A stretch of 64,000 nucleotides of DNA from an uncultured Rhodospirillales bacterium (GTDB lineage Bacteria > Pseudomonadota > Alphaproteobacteria > Azospirillales > Azospirillaceae): positions 62,001 to 126,000 of the forward strand of contig CAIYNU010000081.1 of assembly GCA_903927615.1 (NCBI GenBank), given 5' to 3'. Positions 44,885 through 55,334 of the stretch are shown here, piece by piece (positions within the stretch are counted from its first letter, which is position 1; every line of letters starts with the position of its first letter). The position numbers were made by a program, and so were the translations under genes. The notes beneath the pieces were generated by a model that searched no databases, was not told where the DNA came from, and saw nothing but the letters and a program-made list of their open reading frames with translations.

Positions 44885-45105
44885 CCCGGCGGGGCCGGGC
44901 GTGGACGCCACGGGACCGCCGTGGCCAAACTTGGTGTGGCCCTGAAATCGGTGTTGCGCTGGTGACACCGGAGACCGGGCGGTGTGGTGGCGGGGGGAAT
45001 GTCGTGGACGGTGTGGGCGCCATCGGCTAACAATCAACCACATTTATCTTCGGCTTTACGGCCGGCGGTCGCAGCCGAGACCTCCAAAGGGGAGTGAAGA
45101 CGACG

Positions 45106-45612
45106 ATGTCAGGATGCTGTTCCGCCCTTTCCCGGTTTTCCGCTCGGTTTTCCACCCGGTCTCCTGTCGTCATGGCGGGTTCCGTCATCGCCGTGCTCGC
45201 GCTGGCCGCTTGCTCCGGGCCAGCGTACCAGGGCCTTCAGTTGGATAATCCTCTGGATCAGTCAGCCTTTTTATGGCCGGACACCCGGGTGGATCAGGCG
45301 GCCACCGGTGCCAAACCGTCGACGCCGCCGGTGGTGTTCACCGTGCGCTCCAGCGACTGGTTCAACACGCCCGAAGAAATAAAGGCCCTGATTTCGCAAA
45401 CCTGCGGCCCCACCTATCGTACCGCCCGGGTGTTCCGCCACGACGGTGCGGGTTCGCCGTTGCATCCCGTCGACATCGTGGTCCATTGCGGCGACGTAAA
45501 GCCCCGAGTCGCAGTTTACCCGGAGCCCGGCACCAGCCTTTCCGAAAACTTGGCGTCCATGACCACGCCACCGTCCGCTGCGGAAATCGGTGAACTGATC
45601 GTCTTGTGGTAA
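45106..45612 (+). CDS. Putative lipoprotein of unknown function
   Basis: 168 residues from ATG 45106 (GTG 45094 also in frame). A basic, Ser-rich n-region precedes a lipoprotein signal with lipobox LAACSG (Cys at about 36), giving a mature protein of about 133 residues. The mature part contains VVFTVRSSDWFNTPEEIKAL and VDIVVHCGDVKPRVAVYP, with two further Cys. An internal ATG at 45172 would still keep the lipobox. No family recognised. Likely tethered to the outer or inner membrane facing the periplasm. Confidence 0.72.
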   Translation: MSGCCSALSRFSARFSTRSPVVMAGSVIAVLALAACSGPAYQGLQLDNPLDQSAFLWPDTRVDQAATGAKPSTPPVVFTVRSSDWFNTPEEIKALISQTCGPTYRTARVFRHDGAGSPLHPVDIVVHCGDVKPRVAVYPEPGTSLSENLASMTTPPSAAEIGELIVLW

Positions 45613-45730
45613 CCAGGGAGACGGTCATGGGCTCCAGGGGCTGGTTTCCCCCTTGAGCCCGTGACTTTGAGTTCGATCGGCTTCAGGATGGACCCGGAAT
45701 GCCATCCAACGGAAGAGGGTTGCCTGACTC

Positions 45731-45747
45731 GCGGGCGTCTCGCCCGC
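45731..45747. repeat. Short palindrome between convergent genes
   Basis: GCGGGC-GTCTC-GCCCGC lies between the lipoprotein gene and the chemoreceptor gene, which converge. It resembles the palindromic core in the arms of the 12436-12549 element. Confidence 0.5.
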
Positions 45748-45772
45748 ATGCAGTCTCTTTAATACGCTCGGA

Positions 45773-48238
45773 TCAGAATTCCTTCCAGTCCCTGTCGTGG
45801 CGCCCGCTGTCTACATGGCGGGGAGGACGCGCACTCGCCGGTTTCGGGACCGGAACGGGCTTGGGTGCGGCGGGCGGTGTCGTCTTGGCTTTCTGAGCAA
45901 CCGGCCGGTCGGCCGGCGCCTGGGTGGCGATGCGGCGCGTTGGTGCCGATGCGGTTGGTCCGGCCGCCCCGGCGGCCACTGTGAAGAACGCCATGTGCTG
46001 TTCGAGGTCAGAGGCCTGTTCGGTCATGGACTGCGCCGCCGCTGCGGTCTCTTCCACCAGCGCCGCGTTCTTTTGGGTCATCTCGTCCATTGACGCGACG
46101 GCGGAATTGATCTCGTCAAGGGCGGTGGTTTGCTCTTTGCTGGCTGTCGCGATCTCGCTGATCAGCAACGCCACCTCATGAACCCCCTTCGCGATCCCGC
46201 CCAAGGAGTCGCCGGCCTTTTTGACCAGTTCGACGCCGTTTTGGACCTGATTGTCACTGTTGGTGATCAGGGTCTTGATCTCTTTGGAGGCTTGTGCGGA
46301 CCGTTGCGCCAGCACCCGGACCTCCTGCGCGACCACGGCAAAACCCTTGCCGGCATCCCCCGCACGGGCCGCCTCCACCGCGGCGTTCAAGGCCAGAAGA
46401 TTGGTCTGGAAAGCGATCTCGTCGATGACACCGATGATTTCGGTGATTTTGCGGGACGCTTCGGCAATGCGCTTCATGGCATCGATGGCCGATCCGGCAA
46501 CCACACCACCCTGCTCGGCGGCGGCGCGGGCCTCGCCGGCCATTTTATTGGCACGCTGGGCATTTTCAGAACTGGTGCGCACCGTCGCCCCGAGTTCTTC
46601 CATGGAGGCCGCGGTTTCTTCCAGGCTGGAAGCCTGCTGTTCGGTGCGTTCCGACAGGTCTGTACTGCCCGAGGAGACCTCCGCAGAGGCCCGGGAAATC
46701 GCTTGGGTGGCGGTGTCGATCCGAGCGACGATTTCCGACAGTTTCACCGACGTGGCGTTGATGTCGTTCTTCAGGCCCTCGAATGCCCCCTGGTAATCTT
46801 TGGTGATGCGCTCGCTCAGATCGCCTTCGGCCAGGGCTTTGATAACCCGCGCAATGTCTGAGATCGCGGTTTGGACGGTGTCGGTCAGGCTGTTGATGCC
46901 GTCGCTCATGGTCCGGTAAAAACCTTCCTTGTCCCCCAGATCAAGCCGGGAGTTGAGGTCACCGCGCGCAACGGCGGAAATCAGGTCGGCGATTTCTTTA
47001 CCGACCAACAGGTCGCGGCGGCGCTGGGCGTCGGCGGCCTGGCGTTCCGACTCCAGGCGTTGTGCTTCCGCCTGCTCCATACGTTTCTTTTCAACGGCGT
47101 TGTCCTTGAAGACTTGAACCGCCTTGGCCATCTCCCCGATTTCGTCCCGATCGGCCAGAGCCGGGATGACGACCATAAGATCACCTTTGGCAAGGTCGGT
47201 CATGGCGGCGGTCATATCACCAACCGGGCGGGTGATGCTCCGGGCGACCATCCAAGCGAAGAAGATGCCCAAAACGAAGGCGGCAATCGACAGCGAAAAC
47301 GCCATAATTATCGAAGCATACGCCTGTTCTTCAGCTTCACTTTGAGATTTGTTAAGGAAGTTAGCCTGTGAATTCGAGTTGTAAGTGATAAGATCGTTAA
47401 ATTCACCAGCCTCTTTGGTCATAATATTGTAGGCTAGCTCTTCGACCCCGGTAATATCTTTTGATGCCTGTTCAAAAACCTCGACGTATTTCCGACCGTC
47501 TTCGATGGCCTGCTTACAGGCTTCGATATTTTGAGGAATTGTCAGTCCGGTCAGAAGTTCGTTGAGTCGGGTATTAAATATCTGAGCTTGTTCGCGAACC
47601 GCCGCTTCACTTTTTGCGTCCGGCGCCAATAAGAAGTGGAGGGCGTTGACACGAGCCAACATCAGCGATTCCTGCGCCCGCCCGGCGCGAGCGGCATTTT
47701 CGAACTTGCCCTCGCGGTAGGCCGTTTCCATAATATCGGTCAGGGTGGCTCGGATGCGCGCCCCGATGGGGTTCATCCCGTCGTTAACCGATTTTTCCCT
47801 GTGCTCTCGAAGTTGGACTAATTTCTCAAAGTTCGCGGAATATTCTTCTAAGAGCCGGATCATGCGGTCAAGATTTGCGCGCCGGGTCGGGTCGATGGTG
47901 ACCTCCAGTGCTTTTTTCATTTCCGGGCCAAGCTGGGCCTGTATCTTGCGCGTGGCGTCAACCGCGTCGAGGTTTCCTTTTCCGGCGAACAGGATGACAT
48001 TCCTTCGCATGTTCGCGACCATCGCCGCGATCGACTCCGTGCGGACACTGTTGGTGGCGACACTCGAATAAGTGGTCATGATTTGTTCTGACGTCTTCAA
48101 ACCATCAATGCCGAGCCACGAAATCGCGGCCAGGAGCAATAGGACGACAGAGAAGCCAGTATAAATGCGCATACTAACCTTAAACCGGCCCGAAAAGCTC
48201 GGCTTATTTTTCTTCGTCTCGCGATCCATTCTCGTCAT
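45773..48238 (-). CDS. Methyl-accepting chemotaxis protein with large helical sensor domain and C-terminal DWKEF
   Basis: About 821 residues from ATG 48238, preferred over ATG 48271 because AGGGAGG precedes it directly. Membrane helix 1, a long all-helical periplasmic domain of about 250 residues (helical-bimodular type), helix 2 ([22 protein letters not shown]), HAMP ([15 protein letters not shown]), a second HAMP-like stretch ([20 protein letters not shown]), then the signalling tip [35 protein letters not shown] Pro/Ala-rich linker of about 60 residues ends in DWKEF, which fits the xWxxF CheR-tether pattern. Likely a high-abundance-type receptor. No che genes nearby. Confidence 0.94.
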   Translation of the reverse strand: MTRMDRETKKNKPSFSGRFKVSMRIYTGFSVVLLLLAAISWLGIDGLKTSEQIMTTYSSVATNSVRTESIAAMVANMRRNVILFAGKGNLDAVDATRKIQAQLGPEMKKALEVTIDPTRRANLDRMIRLLEEYSANFEKLVQLREHREKSVNDGMNPIGARIRATLTDIMETAYREGKFENAARAGRAQESLMLARVNALHFLLAPDAKSEAAVREQAQIFNTRLNELLTGLTIPQNIEACKQAIEDGRKYVEVFEQASKDITGVEELAYNIMTKEAGEFNDLITYNSNSQANFLNKSQSEAEEQAYASIIMAFSLSIAAFVLGIFFAWMVARSITRPVGDMTAAMTDLAKGDLMVVIPALADRDEIGEMAKAVQVFKDNAVEKKRMEQAEAQRLESERQAADAQRRRDLLVGKEIADLISAVARGDLNSRLDLGDKEGFYRTMSDGINSLTDTVQTAISDIARVIKALAEGDLSERITKDYQGAFEGLKNDINATSVKLSEIVARIDTATQAISRASAEVSSGSTDLSERTEQQASSLEETAASMEELGATVRTSSENAQRANKMAGEARAAAEQGGVVAGSAIDAMKRIAEASRKITEIIGVIDEIAFQTNLLALNAAVEAARAGDAGKGFAVVAQEVRVLAQRSAQASKEIKTLITNSDNQVQNGVELVKKAGDSLGGIAKGVHEVALLISEIATASKEQTTALDEINSAVASMDEMTQKNAALVEETAAAAQSMTEQASDLEQHMAFFTVAAGAAGPTASAPTRRIATQAPADRPVAQKAKTTPPAAPKPVPVPKPASARPPRHVDSGRHDRDWKEF

Positions 48239-48356
48239 CCTTGCCTCCCTAGTATTTGCTGAAACTAGCATCGATGGATGCCGATTTCAAGCTTTGACAA
48301 ACTTAACCTTTAACCAATATTGCTTATTGACCGAATGGTTGAACGCTTGGGGCAAC

Positions 48357-48479
48357 TCGTGTTCCGACTCCAACGGATCATTCCGACCCCGTTGGGCCGG
48401 AACACTTGCCTGTTCAATGGGTTGTGTTGTGCCCTCGACACCATCGTCAGGAACGAAGCGTCTCGTTCACAACACTAGG
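48357..48479 (+). repeat. Dispersed two-hairpin repeat, copy 1
   Basis: About 123 bases closely matching the reverse complement of 55877-56000. Hairpin A runs from GTGTTCCGACTCCAACGG to CCGTTGGGCCGGAACAC; hairpin B is bounded by GTTGTG and CACAAC. There is no coding frame inside. The outer bases CTCGTGTTCC and CACAACACTAGG are conserved in both copies. Confidence 0.75.
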
Positions 48480-49043
48480 CGATCGGATAGGTTACGGGAA
48501 ACGTCCGTGAAGGGTGGTTTTCCATCAATGTCAAGGCAAGCAATCCGTATTGACGGTAACGAAGCGTCGGCAAACCGCCACACAGGTGATGTGTGGGTTC
48601 AGCGGACCGAGGCACCGACAACCGCGCGGCAACCTCCAACCGTCACAGAGTATCCCTAAAATCCCATCGAAGGCAAAGAATGCATCGCAGAATGCTTTGG
48701 TCCCTGATATCATTTTCCATTTGGACAACGGCGTATAGTGGCGTTATTTGCTCGACCAAAAGGTTTTCCATATGACAGAGCAGACCAGAATGCTGATCAT
48801 GAATATGCGGGATCAAAGGAAGTAGCGCCACGATAACCGGATTATTTGACAAAAGAACTTTGTTGTAATTAATAAAGTTAATTCAACTGAATCATAAAGG
48901 CGATTCAGAAGTTGTAAGTCAGAGGGTGTATCAACAAAGGTGCCGGCAAAGGTTTTGACCTTGGCGCCGGCGCGAAACCATTTTCCGGCATCCGGGGGCG
49001 TTACCCCAGAGGGGATAGCATCGGTTGGGTTCTACCCAAGCAC
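48480..49043. other. Intergenic region, no gene seen
   Basis: About 560 bases between the chemoreceptor and the oxygenase. Composition shifts from mixed to AT-rich around 48840-48900. Open frames are short without ribosome-binding sites or family motifs. A small GC-rich dyad occurs at 48955-49005. No RNA gene identified. Confidence 0.4.
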
Positions 49044-49096
49044 CCATCGGGTGTCGCCCCTGACCCTTGCCGGGTCTTAGGGGCAACACCCGATGG
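49044..49096. repeat. Long near-perfect hairpin at the 3' end of the oxygenase gene
   Basis: Arms CCATCGGGTGTCGCCCCTGACCC (49044-49066) and 49072-49096 pair over more than 20 bases with one mismatch and a two-base bulge around loop TTGC. It begins 10 bases past the oxygenase stop. No T-run follows, so it may act as an mRNA 3'-stabilising stem or a repeat element. Confidence 0.75.
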
Positions 49097-49105
49097 TCGC
49101 GGAAA

Positions 49106-49810
49106 TCACGGCGGCGGTGGCGGGCTGGTGTATTTTGAGCGACGGGGTAGCATCTTGATTGCGTTTCCGACAAACGGAACCGATTTGAGGATGGCGCTGA
49201 CGTTATGGCGTAGGTATTCGTAACGGACATACCATTCGGTATCGACCCAACACAGTTGTAGGCTCATGCGTTGGCCCTTTTGGGGCAAAAAGCCGTGCCA
49301 GGACTGGTCTGATACCCTGAACATCAGCATGCGCCCGAATTCCGGGGCGTATTCGAACGCATAGTCGTTGCGGTCGGAGCTGTTGAGGATGCGGAGGCGA
49401 CCGCGCTCGTACGGCCATTCCTTGCTGAAACCAAGCAACACGGTAATGATCTTGTGCTTGGAATCCGGATGTGCATACCCCTCATTGTAGGCGCCCGAGG
49501 TATTTCCCATCATCAGCAATACTTGGGGACGGGTGCTGAGGTCGATTTCAAACTTAGCCTCGACCAACCGGCGGAACCGGGGGCTGGCCAGATCGTCAAG
49601 CACCGACTGGAATTTGGGGCCGTACTTGAGGTGAGGCACCGCGTAGCTGCCCCGGTCGGGAATAACCGGAACGTCCGGAAGCACGGTGTCCTTGTGGATT
49701 AACGGGATTGCCTGCTCGACATAAGCGTAATCATAAGGCTTTCGATTCAGTTCAGCGGCAGCAATGGCTGCCTCATCCAGTAACAGAAACGGGGGAAGCT
49801 GGTCCGCCAT
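49106..49810 (-). CDS. 2-oxoglutarate/Fe(II)-dependent oxygenase (prolyl-4-hydroxylase-like)
   Basis: 234 residues from ATG 49810, preferred over 49843 because AAGGAAAAGAGA precedes it. A double-stranded beta-helix fold is suggested by the iron facial triad: the HxD of EGYAHPDSKHK and the distal His in SWHGFLPQKGQRMSL, with the Arg for 2-oxoglutarate about ten residues later. The neighbourhood GRLRILNSSDRNDYAFEYAPEFGRMLMF is typical of the 2OG-FeII_Oxy_3 group. It may hydroxylate a small molecule or sugar/peptide. It ends PPPPP. Stands alone. Confidence 0.82.
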   Translation of the reverse strand: MADQLPPFLLLDEAAIAAAELNRKPYDYAYVEQAIPLIHKDTVLPDVPVIPDRGSYAVPHLKYGPKFQSVLDDLASPRFRRLVEAKFEIDLSTRPQVLLMMGNTSGAYNEGYAHPDSKHKIITVLLGFSKEWPYERGRLRILNSSDRNDYAFEYAPEFGRMLMFRVSDQSWHGFLPQKGQRMSLQLCWVDTEWYVRYEYLRHNVSAILKSVPFVGNAIKMLPRRSKYTSPPPPP

Positions 49811-49976
49811 GTCTCTTTTCCTTTTCCTGTCGCACCCGACCAAGTGATGCTGCGCGGCAGCTTAGCCGTTGGCGTTTGGCCCGGCAAGGGAGCCCGTTAC
49901 CAGACCGGAGACTTACACCGATGTGTGGAAATCATGACTCTTGGCCAGGATTTTCGTCCCCATCGGCGCGTCGGCA

Positions 49977-52900
49977 TTACCCCACGGCGCGCAGAGCTTC
50001 GGCGGCGCGGAGGTCCACCGAGACCAGTTGAGACACGCCTTGTTCCGACATGGTGACACCGAACAGGCGATCGGTGCGGGCCATGGTCAGGCGGTGGTGG
50101 GTGATGACCAGGAAACGGGTGCGGCGGGAGGCCGCCATTTCCTGGACCAGATCGCAGAAGCGGCCGACATTGGCCTCGTCCAGCGGCGCGTCCACCTCGT
50201 CGAGCACACAGATTGGCGCCGGATTGGTCAAAAACACGGCAAACAGCAAGGACAGCGCGGTCAAAGCTTGCTCGCCGCCCGACAGCAGGGTCAGAATCTG
50301 GAGCCGTTTGCCCGGCGGGCTCGCGAAGATTTCCAGTCCGGCTTCCAGCGGATCTTCGGCTTCGGTTAGTTCCAGGTGGGCGCGGCCACCACCGAACATT
50401 TTGACGAACAGGGTTTGGAAGTGGGTGTTGACGAGCTGGAAGGACGCCAGCAGCCGCTCCCGGGCCTCGCGATTGAGGCTGGAGATGCCCTGGCGCAACC
50501 GTCCGATGGCCGCCACCAGATCGGCCCGTTCGCTGGTCAGGCTGTTGATCTGGGTCTCCAGTTCGCTGGCCTCCATCTCGGCCCGCAGGTTGACCGGCCC
50601 CATGTGTTCCCGCTCCCGGTTCAGGCGCTCCAGCCGGGTTTCGATGGCCGCGACTTCGGGCAAATCGTCGCCGGGTTGCAGTCCGGCCAGCGCCAATGTT
50701 TCTTCCGGCGCGCATTCAAGCCGCTCATGGATGCGCTCGGCCAGGGCCGCACTGGCCTGGAGCGCATTGGCCACCGCGGCTTCGGCCCGGGCGCGGGCCT
50801 CCCGGGCGTCGGCCAACCCCACCTCGGCGCGCTTCAAGTGCGTTTCGGTCTCGGTCAGCCGGGTTTCGGTGGTGACCAGGGTGTCGGCGGCGCGCTTGCG
50901 GGCGCGCTCGGCGTCGGCGATGCGGGTCAGCAGAGTCTGGCGGCTGGCCTCGATGTCGGCGGGGCGGCCGGCCAGTGCGGCCAATTCGGCTTCGGCGGCG
51001 GCGGCGCGTTCGGCCAGTTCGGCCAGGCGGCCGTCGACGCCCTGCTGGCGCGTGCGCCACGAGCGTTCTTCAGCTTCGATGGCCACCAGACGCTGGCGGC
51101 GGCCTTGGGTTTCGCGGGTCAGGCGGTCCAGTTGGCTCTGACGCTCGGTCAACGCCGCCCGCCGTTCGGCCAGCTCGGCACGCGCCTCAGCGACCTGGGC
51201 GCGGGCCGGACCGGCGTCCGGGACCGCGTCCAGCGCAGCCCGGGCTTGGGCCAGCCCGGCTTCGGCCTCGGCACGGTCGGCCTCCAGGCGCTCCAACTGT
51301 TCGATCACCGCGGCCAGGCGCGATACCGCACCGGCACTGTCGCGCTCCAGCCGGCTATGCCGGTCACGGGCCTGATTGACCGCGGTGAAGGCCTCCCGGA
51401 TGGTATCGCGGCTGCGCTTTTCTTCGGCTGTCGCGTCGGCGTTGGCGCGGCGGGCGTCTTCCATCCCGGCACGGGCGTCATCCACCCGTTGTTCCGCACC
51501 GGTCAGGTCCAGGCGCAACGCTTCCAGGCGGTTCCGTTGCCGGAGCCGGATGGCCGCGGCGGTGGGCGCACCCGCGCTGATGGTCAGGCCGTCCCAACGC
51601 CAAGCGGCGCCCTCCCGGCTGACCAGGGCCTGTCCGGGCAAGAGTCCGGGGGTCAGTCGAGCCCCGGTTTCGGCGTCGGCCACGATGCCCAGCATCGCCA
51701 GGCGGCGGGTCAGGGCTGCGGGTCCCTTCACTTTGGCGGCCAGCGGGACCACACCCTCGGGGAGCGGCGGCAGCTCGGGGTAGGGGGGCAAGGTTCGCCA
51801 GTAGACCGCGGCCGCGTCGTTGACCGGCGCGGTCAGGTCGTCGCCCAGGGCGGCGGCCAGGGCACCCTCGTAGCCGGCGGCCACCGTCACCGCATCGATT
51901 AAGGGCGGGAACAGCTCGCCCGAACTGCCGCGGCCGTGCAGCAGTTCCGACAGCGCCATGGCTTCGGCCTTCAGCTTGGACCGCACCGCCTCTGCCGCCT
52001 GAAGGTCCTCCCGCAGGCGGGCAAGCCGGGTCTCGGTGGTCAGTTTCGCGTGTTCCGCGGCGTCTGCGGCATCGCGGGCCTGGTCCAGCCGCTCCTCGGC
52101 GGCGGCGGTCATGGCTTCGGCCTCGGCCAGATCGGGGCGGGCGGCCAGGTCGCGCTCCAGGGCCTCGCGCTGAGTCCGTTGGCTGCTCAGCCGCTGGTCG
52201 GCCACGGTCAGTCGCTGGGCCAGGTCCTGACAGTGACGGGTCAGGGCCGTGCGTCGGGCCTCGTCGGTGGCCACCCGCTCGGTCAGCAGGGTCAGGCTGC
52301 GGTCGCCGGCGTCAACCTCCTCGCGGATGTCGGCCAGGGCCTGCATGGCCTCCTCGGCCAGCACCGCTTCGTCCTCCTGAGCGGCGCCTAGGCGCAGGCG
52401 TTCGTCCGCCAGTCGGGCCACGGCGCCGTCGCCATCGGCGGCGAGGGCGCGTTCCCGTTCGAGATCGCGCCGCACCTGATCCAACCGCTGGCGGTTGGTG
52501 GCCTGGGCGTCGGCGACCCGACGTTCTTCGGCGTCCAGGTGTTCGCGCGCCAGGATCAGACGATGCAACGCCGCCGCTGCCGCCGCCTCGGCCTGACGCA
52601 ACTCGGGCAGGCCGGCGGCGGCGTTGGTCCGCAGGGTGGTCAGGGCCACAACCGCGCCCATCAGGTCCCGAACCTGGGACTCGGCGGTGTCGAAGGCCGT
52701 TCGGGCGCTGGCGGTGGCGGCTTCCGAGGCCTGCCAGCGCAGATGCCACAGCACCGCTTCGCCCCGCCGGATCAGGTCGGACAGGTTTCGATAGCGGGAG
52801 GCCTGACGGGCCTGTTTGCGCAGCCCTTGAAGCTGGCCATCCATGGCGCCGATAACATCGTCGAGCCGGGTCAGGTTGGTTTCGGCGGCCCGCAGCCGCA

Positions 52901-53444
52901 ACTCGGCTTCATGGCGCCGGGAATGCAGGCCGGTGATGCCTGCCGCTTCCTCCAGCAATTGCCGGCGATCCTGGGGTTTGGCCCGGATCAGGGCGCCGAC
53001 CTGGCCTTGACTGACCAGCGCCGGCGAGTTGGCGCCGCTGGCGTTATCGGCAAACAGAAGTTGAACGTCGCGGGCGCGCACGGTCTTGCCGTTGATTCGG
53101 TACTCGGAACCGGCGCCGCGTTCGATGCGCCTGGTCACTTCCAGATCGTTGGCGTCGTTGAAGCCCGCGGGGGCGGTACGGCTGGAATTGTCCACCGACA
53201 AGGACACTTCGGCCAGGTTCCGTGCCGGTCGACGCGACGTTCCGCCAAAGATCACATCGTCCATTTCGTCGCCGCGCATCCGACGGGCCGAGGTTTCGCC
53301 CATCACCCAGCGAAGCGCCTCGACCAGATTGGATTTGCCGCAGCCATTGGGACCGACGACACCGGTCATGCCCGGCTCGATGGCCAACTCGGTGCTCTCG
53401 ACGAAAGACTTGAATCCGGCCAGGCGCAGTTTAACAAAGTCCAA
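49977..53444 (-). CDS. smc: Chromosome segregation protein SMC
   Basis: 1155 residues, full length. N-terminal ATPase half LRLAGFKSFVESTELAIEPG with Walker A GPNGCGKSN, then two long coiled coils around a hinge (about 520-640; LFPPLIDAVTVAAGYEGALAAALGDDL), and the C-terminal half with signature LLSGGEQALTALSLLFA and Walker B ICVLDEVDAPLDEANVGRF. It condenses and organises the chromosome with ScpAB. dsbA lies directly upstream in the same direction (21 bases). Confidence 0.97.
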   Translation of the reverse strand: MDFVKLRLAGFKSFVESTELAIEPGMTGVVGPNGCGKSNLVEALRWVMGETSARRMRGDEMDDVIFGGTSRRPARNLAEVSLSVDNSSRTAPAGFNDANDLEVTRRIERGAGSEYRINGKTVRARDVQLLFADNASGANSPALVSQGQVGALIRAKPQDRRQLLEEAAGITGLHSRRHEAELRLRAAETNLTRLDDVIGAMDGQLQGLRKQARQASRYRNLSDLIRRGEAVLWHLRWQASEAATASARTAFDTAESQVRDLMGAVVALTTLRTNAAAGLPELRQAEAAAAAALHRLILAREHLDAEERRVADAQATNRQRLDQVRRDLERERALAADGDGAVARLADERLRLGAAQEDEAVLAEEAMQALADIREEVDAGDRSLTLLTERVATDEARRTALTRHCQDLAQRLTVADQRLSSQRTQREALERDLAARPDLAEAEAMTAAAEERLDQARDAADAAEHAKLTTETRLARLREDLQAAEAVRSKLKAEAMALSELLHGRGSSGELFPPLIDAVTVAAGYEGALAAALGDDLTAPVNDAAAVYWRTLPPYPELPPLPEGVVPLAAKVKGPAALTRRLAMLGIVADAETGARLTPGLLPGQALVSREGAAWRWDGLTISAGAPTAAAIRLRQRNRLEALRLDLTGAEQRVDDARAGMEDARRANADATAEEKRSRDTIREAFTAVNQARDRHSRLERDSAGAVSRLAAVIEQLERLEADRAEAEAGLAQARAALDAVPDAGPARAQVAEARAELAERRAALTERQSQLDRLTRETQGRRQRLVAIEAEERSWRTRQQGVDGRLAELAERAAAAEAELAALAGRPADIEASRQTLLTRIADAERARKRAADTLVTTETRLTETETHLKRAEVGLADAREARARAEAAVANALQASAALAERIHERLECAPEETLALAGLQPGDDLPEVAAIETRLERLNREREHMGPVNLRAEMEASELETQINSLTSERADLVAAIGRLRQGISSLNREARERLLASFQLVNTHFQTLFVKMFGGGRAHLELTEAEDPLEAGLEIFASPPGKRLQILTLLSGGEQALTALSLLFAVFLTNPAPICVLDEVDAPLDEANVGRFCDLVQEMAASRRTRFLVITHHRLTMARTDRLFGVTMSEQGVSQLVSVDLRAAEALRAVG

Positions 53445-53465
53445 GAGAACGGCCTCGGGCTAGGC

Positions 53466-54095
53466 TCAGTGCGATAACAGGTGGTCGATCACCTCCGAAA
53501 ACTTTTCGATCGGAAGCGCCCCCTCGATCTTTGCGGCACCTTCATTGAAGACGAAGGTCGGCGTCGATTTCACGTCATACTTCTTTTGGGCTTCCTGCGT
53601 CCGGGCAATCAGCGTATCCGACAATTCCTTATTGTTCATGCAGGCGTCAAAGTCGGCGGCGGACAGGCCACCAAGCGCGCCGATCTGGGCCAGTGCCTTT
53701 TGCGGGTCGGCGGCTCGCGCCCATTGGCTCTGACTTTTGAACAGCACATCGATGAACCCGAAATAGCGTTCGGCGTTGGCGCAACGCGCCATCATCGCGG
53801 CGTGGAGGGCGTACCGGTCCAGCGGGAAATCATGGAAGACCAGTTTCAGCTTTCCGGTATCGACGTACTTGGTGATGAGGGCCGGCAGCGTCTTGGTGTG
53901 AAAATCGGCGCAATGCGGGCAGGTGAGAGACGAGAAATCATACATCGTAACCGGGGCATTGGCATCGCCCAGGGTGCGGTCGGCCAGAGCCTGTTGGGTC
54001 CCGAGCGGTTCGGCCACCGCCCGGTTGGTCAGGTCGGGGGCGCAGCAGAGCGCCAGTCCAAGAATCACGGCGAAACGGTGCAATAGAGACGGCAT
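53466..54095 (-). CDS. DsbA-type periplasmic thioredoxin-fold protein
   Basis: 209 residues. A signal peptide (FAVILGLALCCAPDLTNRAVA) and a DsbA-like thioredoxin fold with the active site CPHC in YDFSSLTCPHCADFH, a helical insertion and the cis-Pro in VKSTPTFVFNEG. It belongs to the disulfide-oxidising or isomerising family exported to the periplasm. The dsbA-like gene just before smc is a recurrent alphaproteobacterial arrangement. Confidence 0.93.
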   Translation of the reverse strand: MPSLLHRFAVILGLALCCAPDLTNRAVAEPLGTQQALADRTLGDANAPVTMYDFSSLTCPHCADFHTKTLPALITKYVDTGKLKLVFHDFPLDRYALHAAMMARCANAERYFGFIDVLFKSQSQWARAADPQKALAQIGALGGLSAADFDACMNNKELSDTLIARTQEAQKKYDVKSTPTFVFNEGAAKIEGALPIEKFSEVIDHLLSH

Positions 54096-54146
54096 GCGCG
54101 TTCACTCCCCAACAATATCCGAGGACTATAGGACGACCCTTCGGCC

Positions 54147-54998
54147 TCAGGCAAGGTCTTCATCGGCCCCGGCGGTGATGAAGGCCGACAGCAAGGTTAA
54201 GAACCGCTCCCGTTCGGCCAGGTGCGGGGAATGATCGGCGCCTTCGAACAGATGCAAGACCGCGCCGGGAATTCGGTCGGCGACATACCGGGCGGTGCCG
54301 GTGCCATAGTACTGACTGGCGGTCCCGTACACCAACACGGTCGGAACGGTGATCAACGGAAGCACCGACCGGTAATCGGCCTGGCCCAGGCTGTCCCAGC
54401 AGGCGATCAGCGGTTCGGGGGCAAGGCGGGCCAGGGTTTCGCGCAGGCGCTGGATGCCGCGGGTATTGGCCGCGACGTGCTGGCGGGTCTGTTCGTTGTG
54501 GCCATCCGCCAACAGGCGCAGCACGGCTTCAGGGAAATTCGATCGCAAAGCGGTCATGAAGGCGCGGTTGCGCTCGGCCGGCCAGTTGCCGTAAATGCCC
54601 AACCGCCAGTGATCGTCGGTGATCAGGCGCGGCGACTGGTCGATGATGCAGGCCTTGCCGAGACCCGAACAGCCGCTGTCGGCCATCAACTGCCACAGGG
54701 TGAGCGCGCCCATGGAGTGCGCGACCACCGTCGGTCGCTCCAGGCGGAAATGGCGAATCAGTTCCCGTAGATCCAAGGCCATGCGCGCCACCGTTGGGAC
54801 GCTCGGACCGGTGGCGGTACTGCGGCCGTGGCCCCTGGCGTCCCAGGCATAAACCGTGAATCGGTGGGCCAGTTCGGTTCCAATCGGACCCCAAGCGGCG
54901 TGGTCGGCTGCCCAGGAATGCAGGAGGATTACCGGCGAGCCATGCCCGCGAACCGAGACATGGAGTTGCGCACCGTCGTCTAGGGTGATCACCTTCAT
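54147..54998 (-). CDS. Alpha/beta-fold hydrolase
   Basis: 283 residues from ATG 54998. The oxyanion motif VILLHSWAADHAAW, nucleophile elbow VVAHSMGAL with the Ser, DQSPRLI, the acid near VPTVLVYGTASQYYG and the catalytic His in FEGADHSPHLAERERF form the usual triad. It resembles haloperoxidase or esterase-type members. Substrate unknown. It runs in the same direction as dsbA and smc with short gaps, so co-transcription is possible. Confidence 0.92.
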   Translation of the reverse strand: MKVITLDDGAQLHVSVRGHGSPVILLHSWAADHAAWGPIGTELAHRFTVYAWDARGHGRSTATGPSVPTVARMALDLRELIRHFRLERPTVVAHSMGALTLWQLMADSGCSGLGKACIIDQSPRLITDDHWRLGIYGNWPAERNRAFMTALRSNFPEAVLRLLADGHNEQTRQHVAANTRGIQRLRETLARLAPEPLIACWDSLGQADYRSVLPLITVPTVLVYGTASQYYGTGTARYVADRIPGAVLHLFEGADHSPHLAERERFLTLLSAFITAGADEDLA

Positions 54999-55334
54999 CG
55001 GTCGCTTACCTTTTCTTGTGGGAGCCCAAGCCTGGTGAGGAAATCCCGATGTCTAGTAGGGCTTTTGGCCCCTGTGAATCATAATCAATTGAATATTCAC
55101 TCTATAGTCCCGACTTCCTTAGCCGTCGAATGAGGTATTAACCATAATGGGAATATCTATGATGACCGCAATGATACTGTCTTGACCCAATAAGAAATAT
55201 CCACATATCATAAATCGATACGAAATTATATCGCATTTTATCCATCATTAATAAACAATTTGCTGGAGATGCATTCGCAACTTTCGTCTGTCTGGAAAGT
55301 CCAGAGACCAACATCGATCCGATGAGAGGCCCAC
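54999..55334. other. AT-rich intergenic region
   Basis: About 335 bases between divergent genes, increasingly AT-rich toward the hemerythrin-like gene. It marks the edge of a lower-GC accessory region extending to about 59.6 kb. No coding frame supported. Confidence 0.45.
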
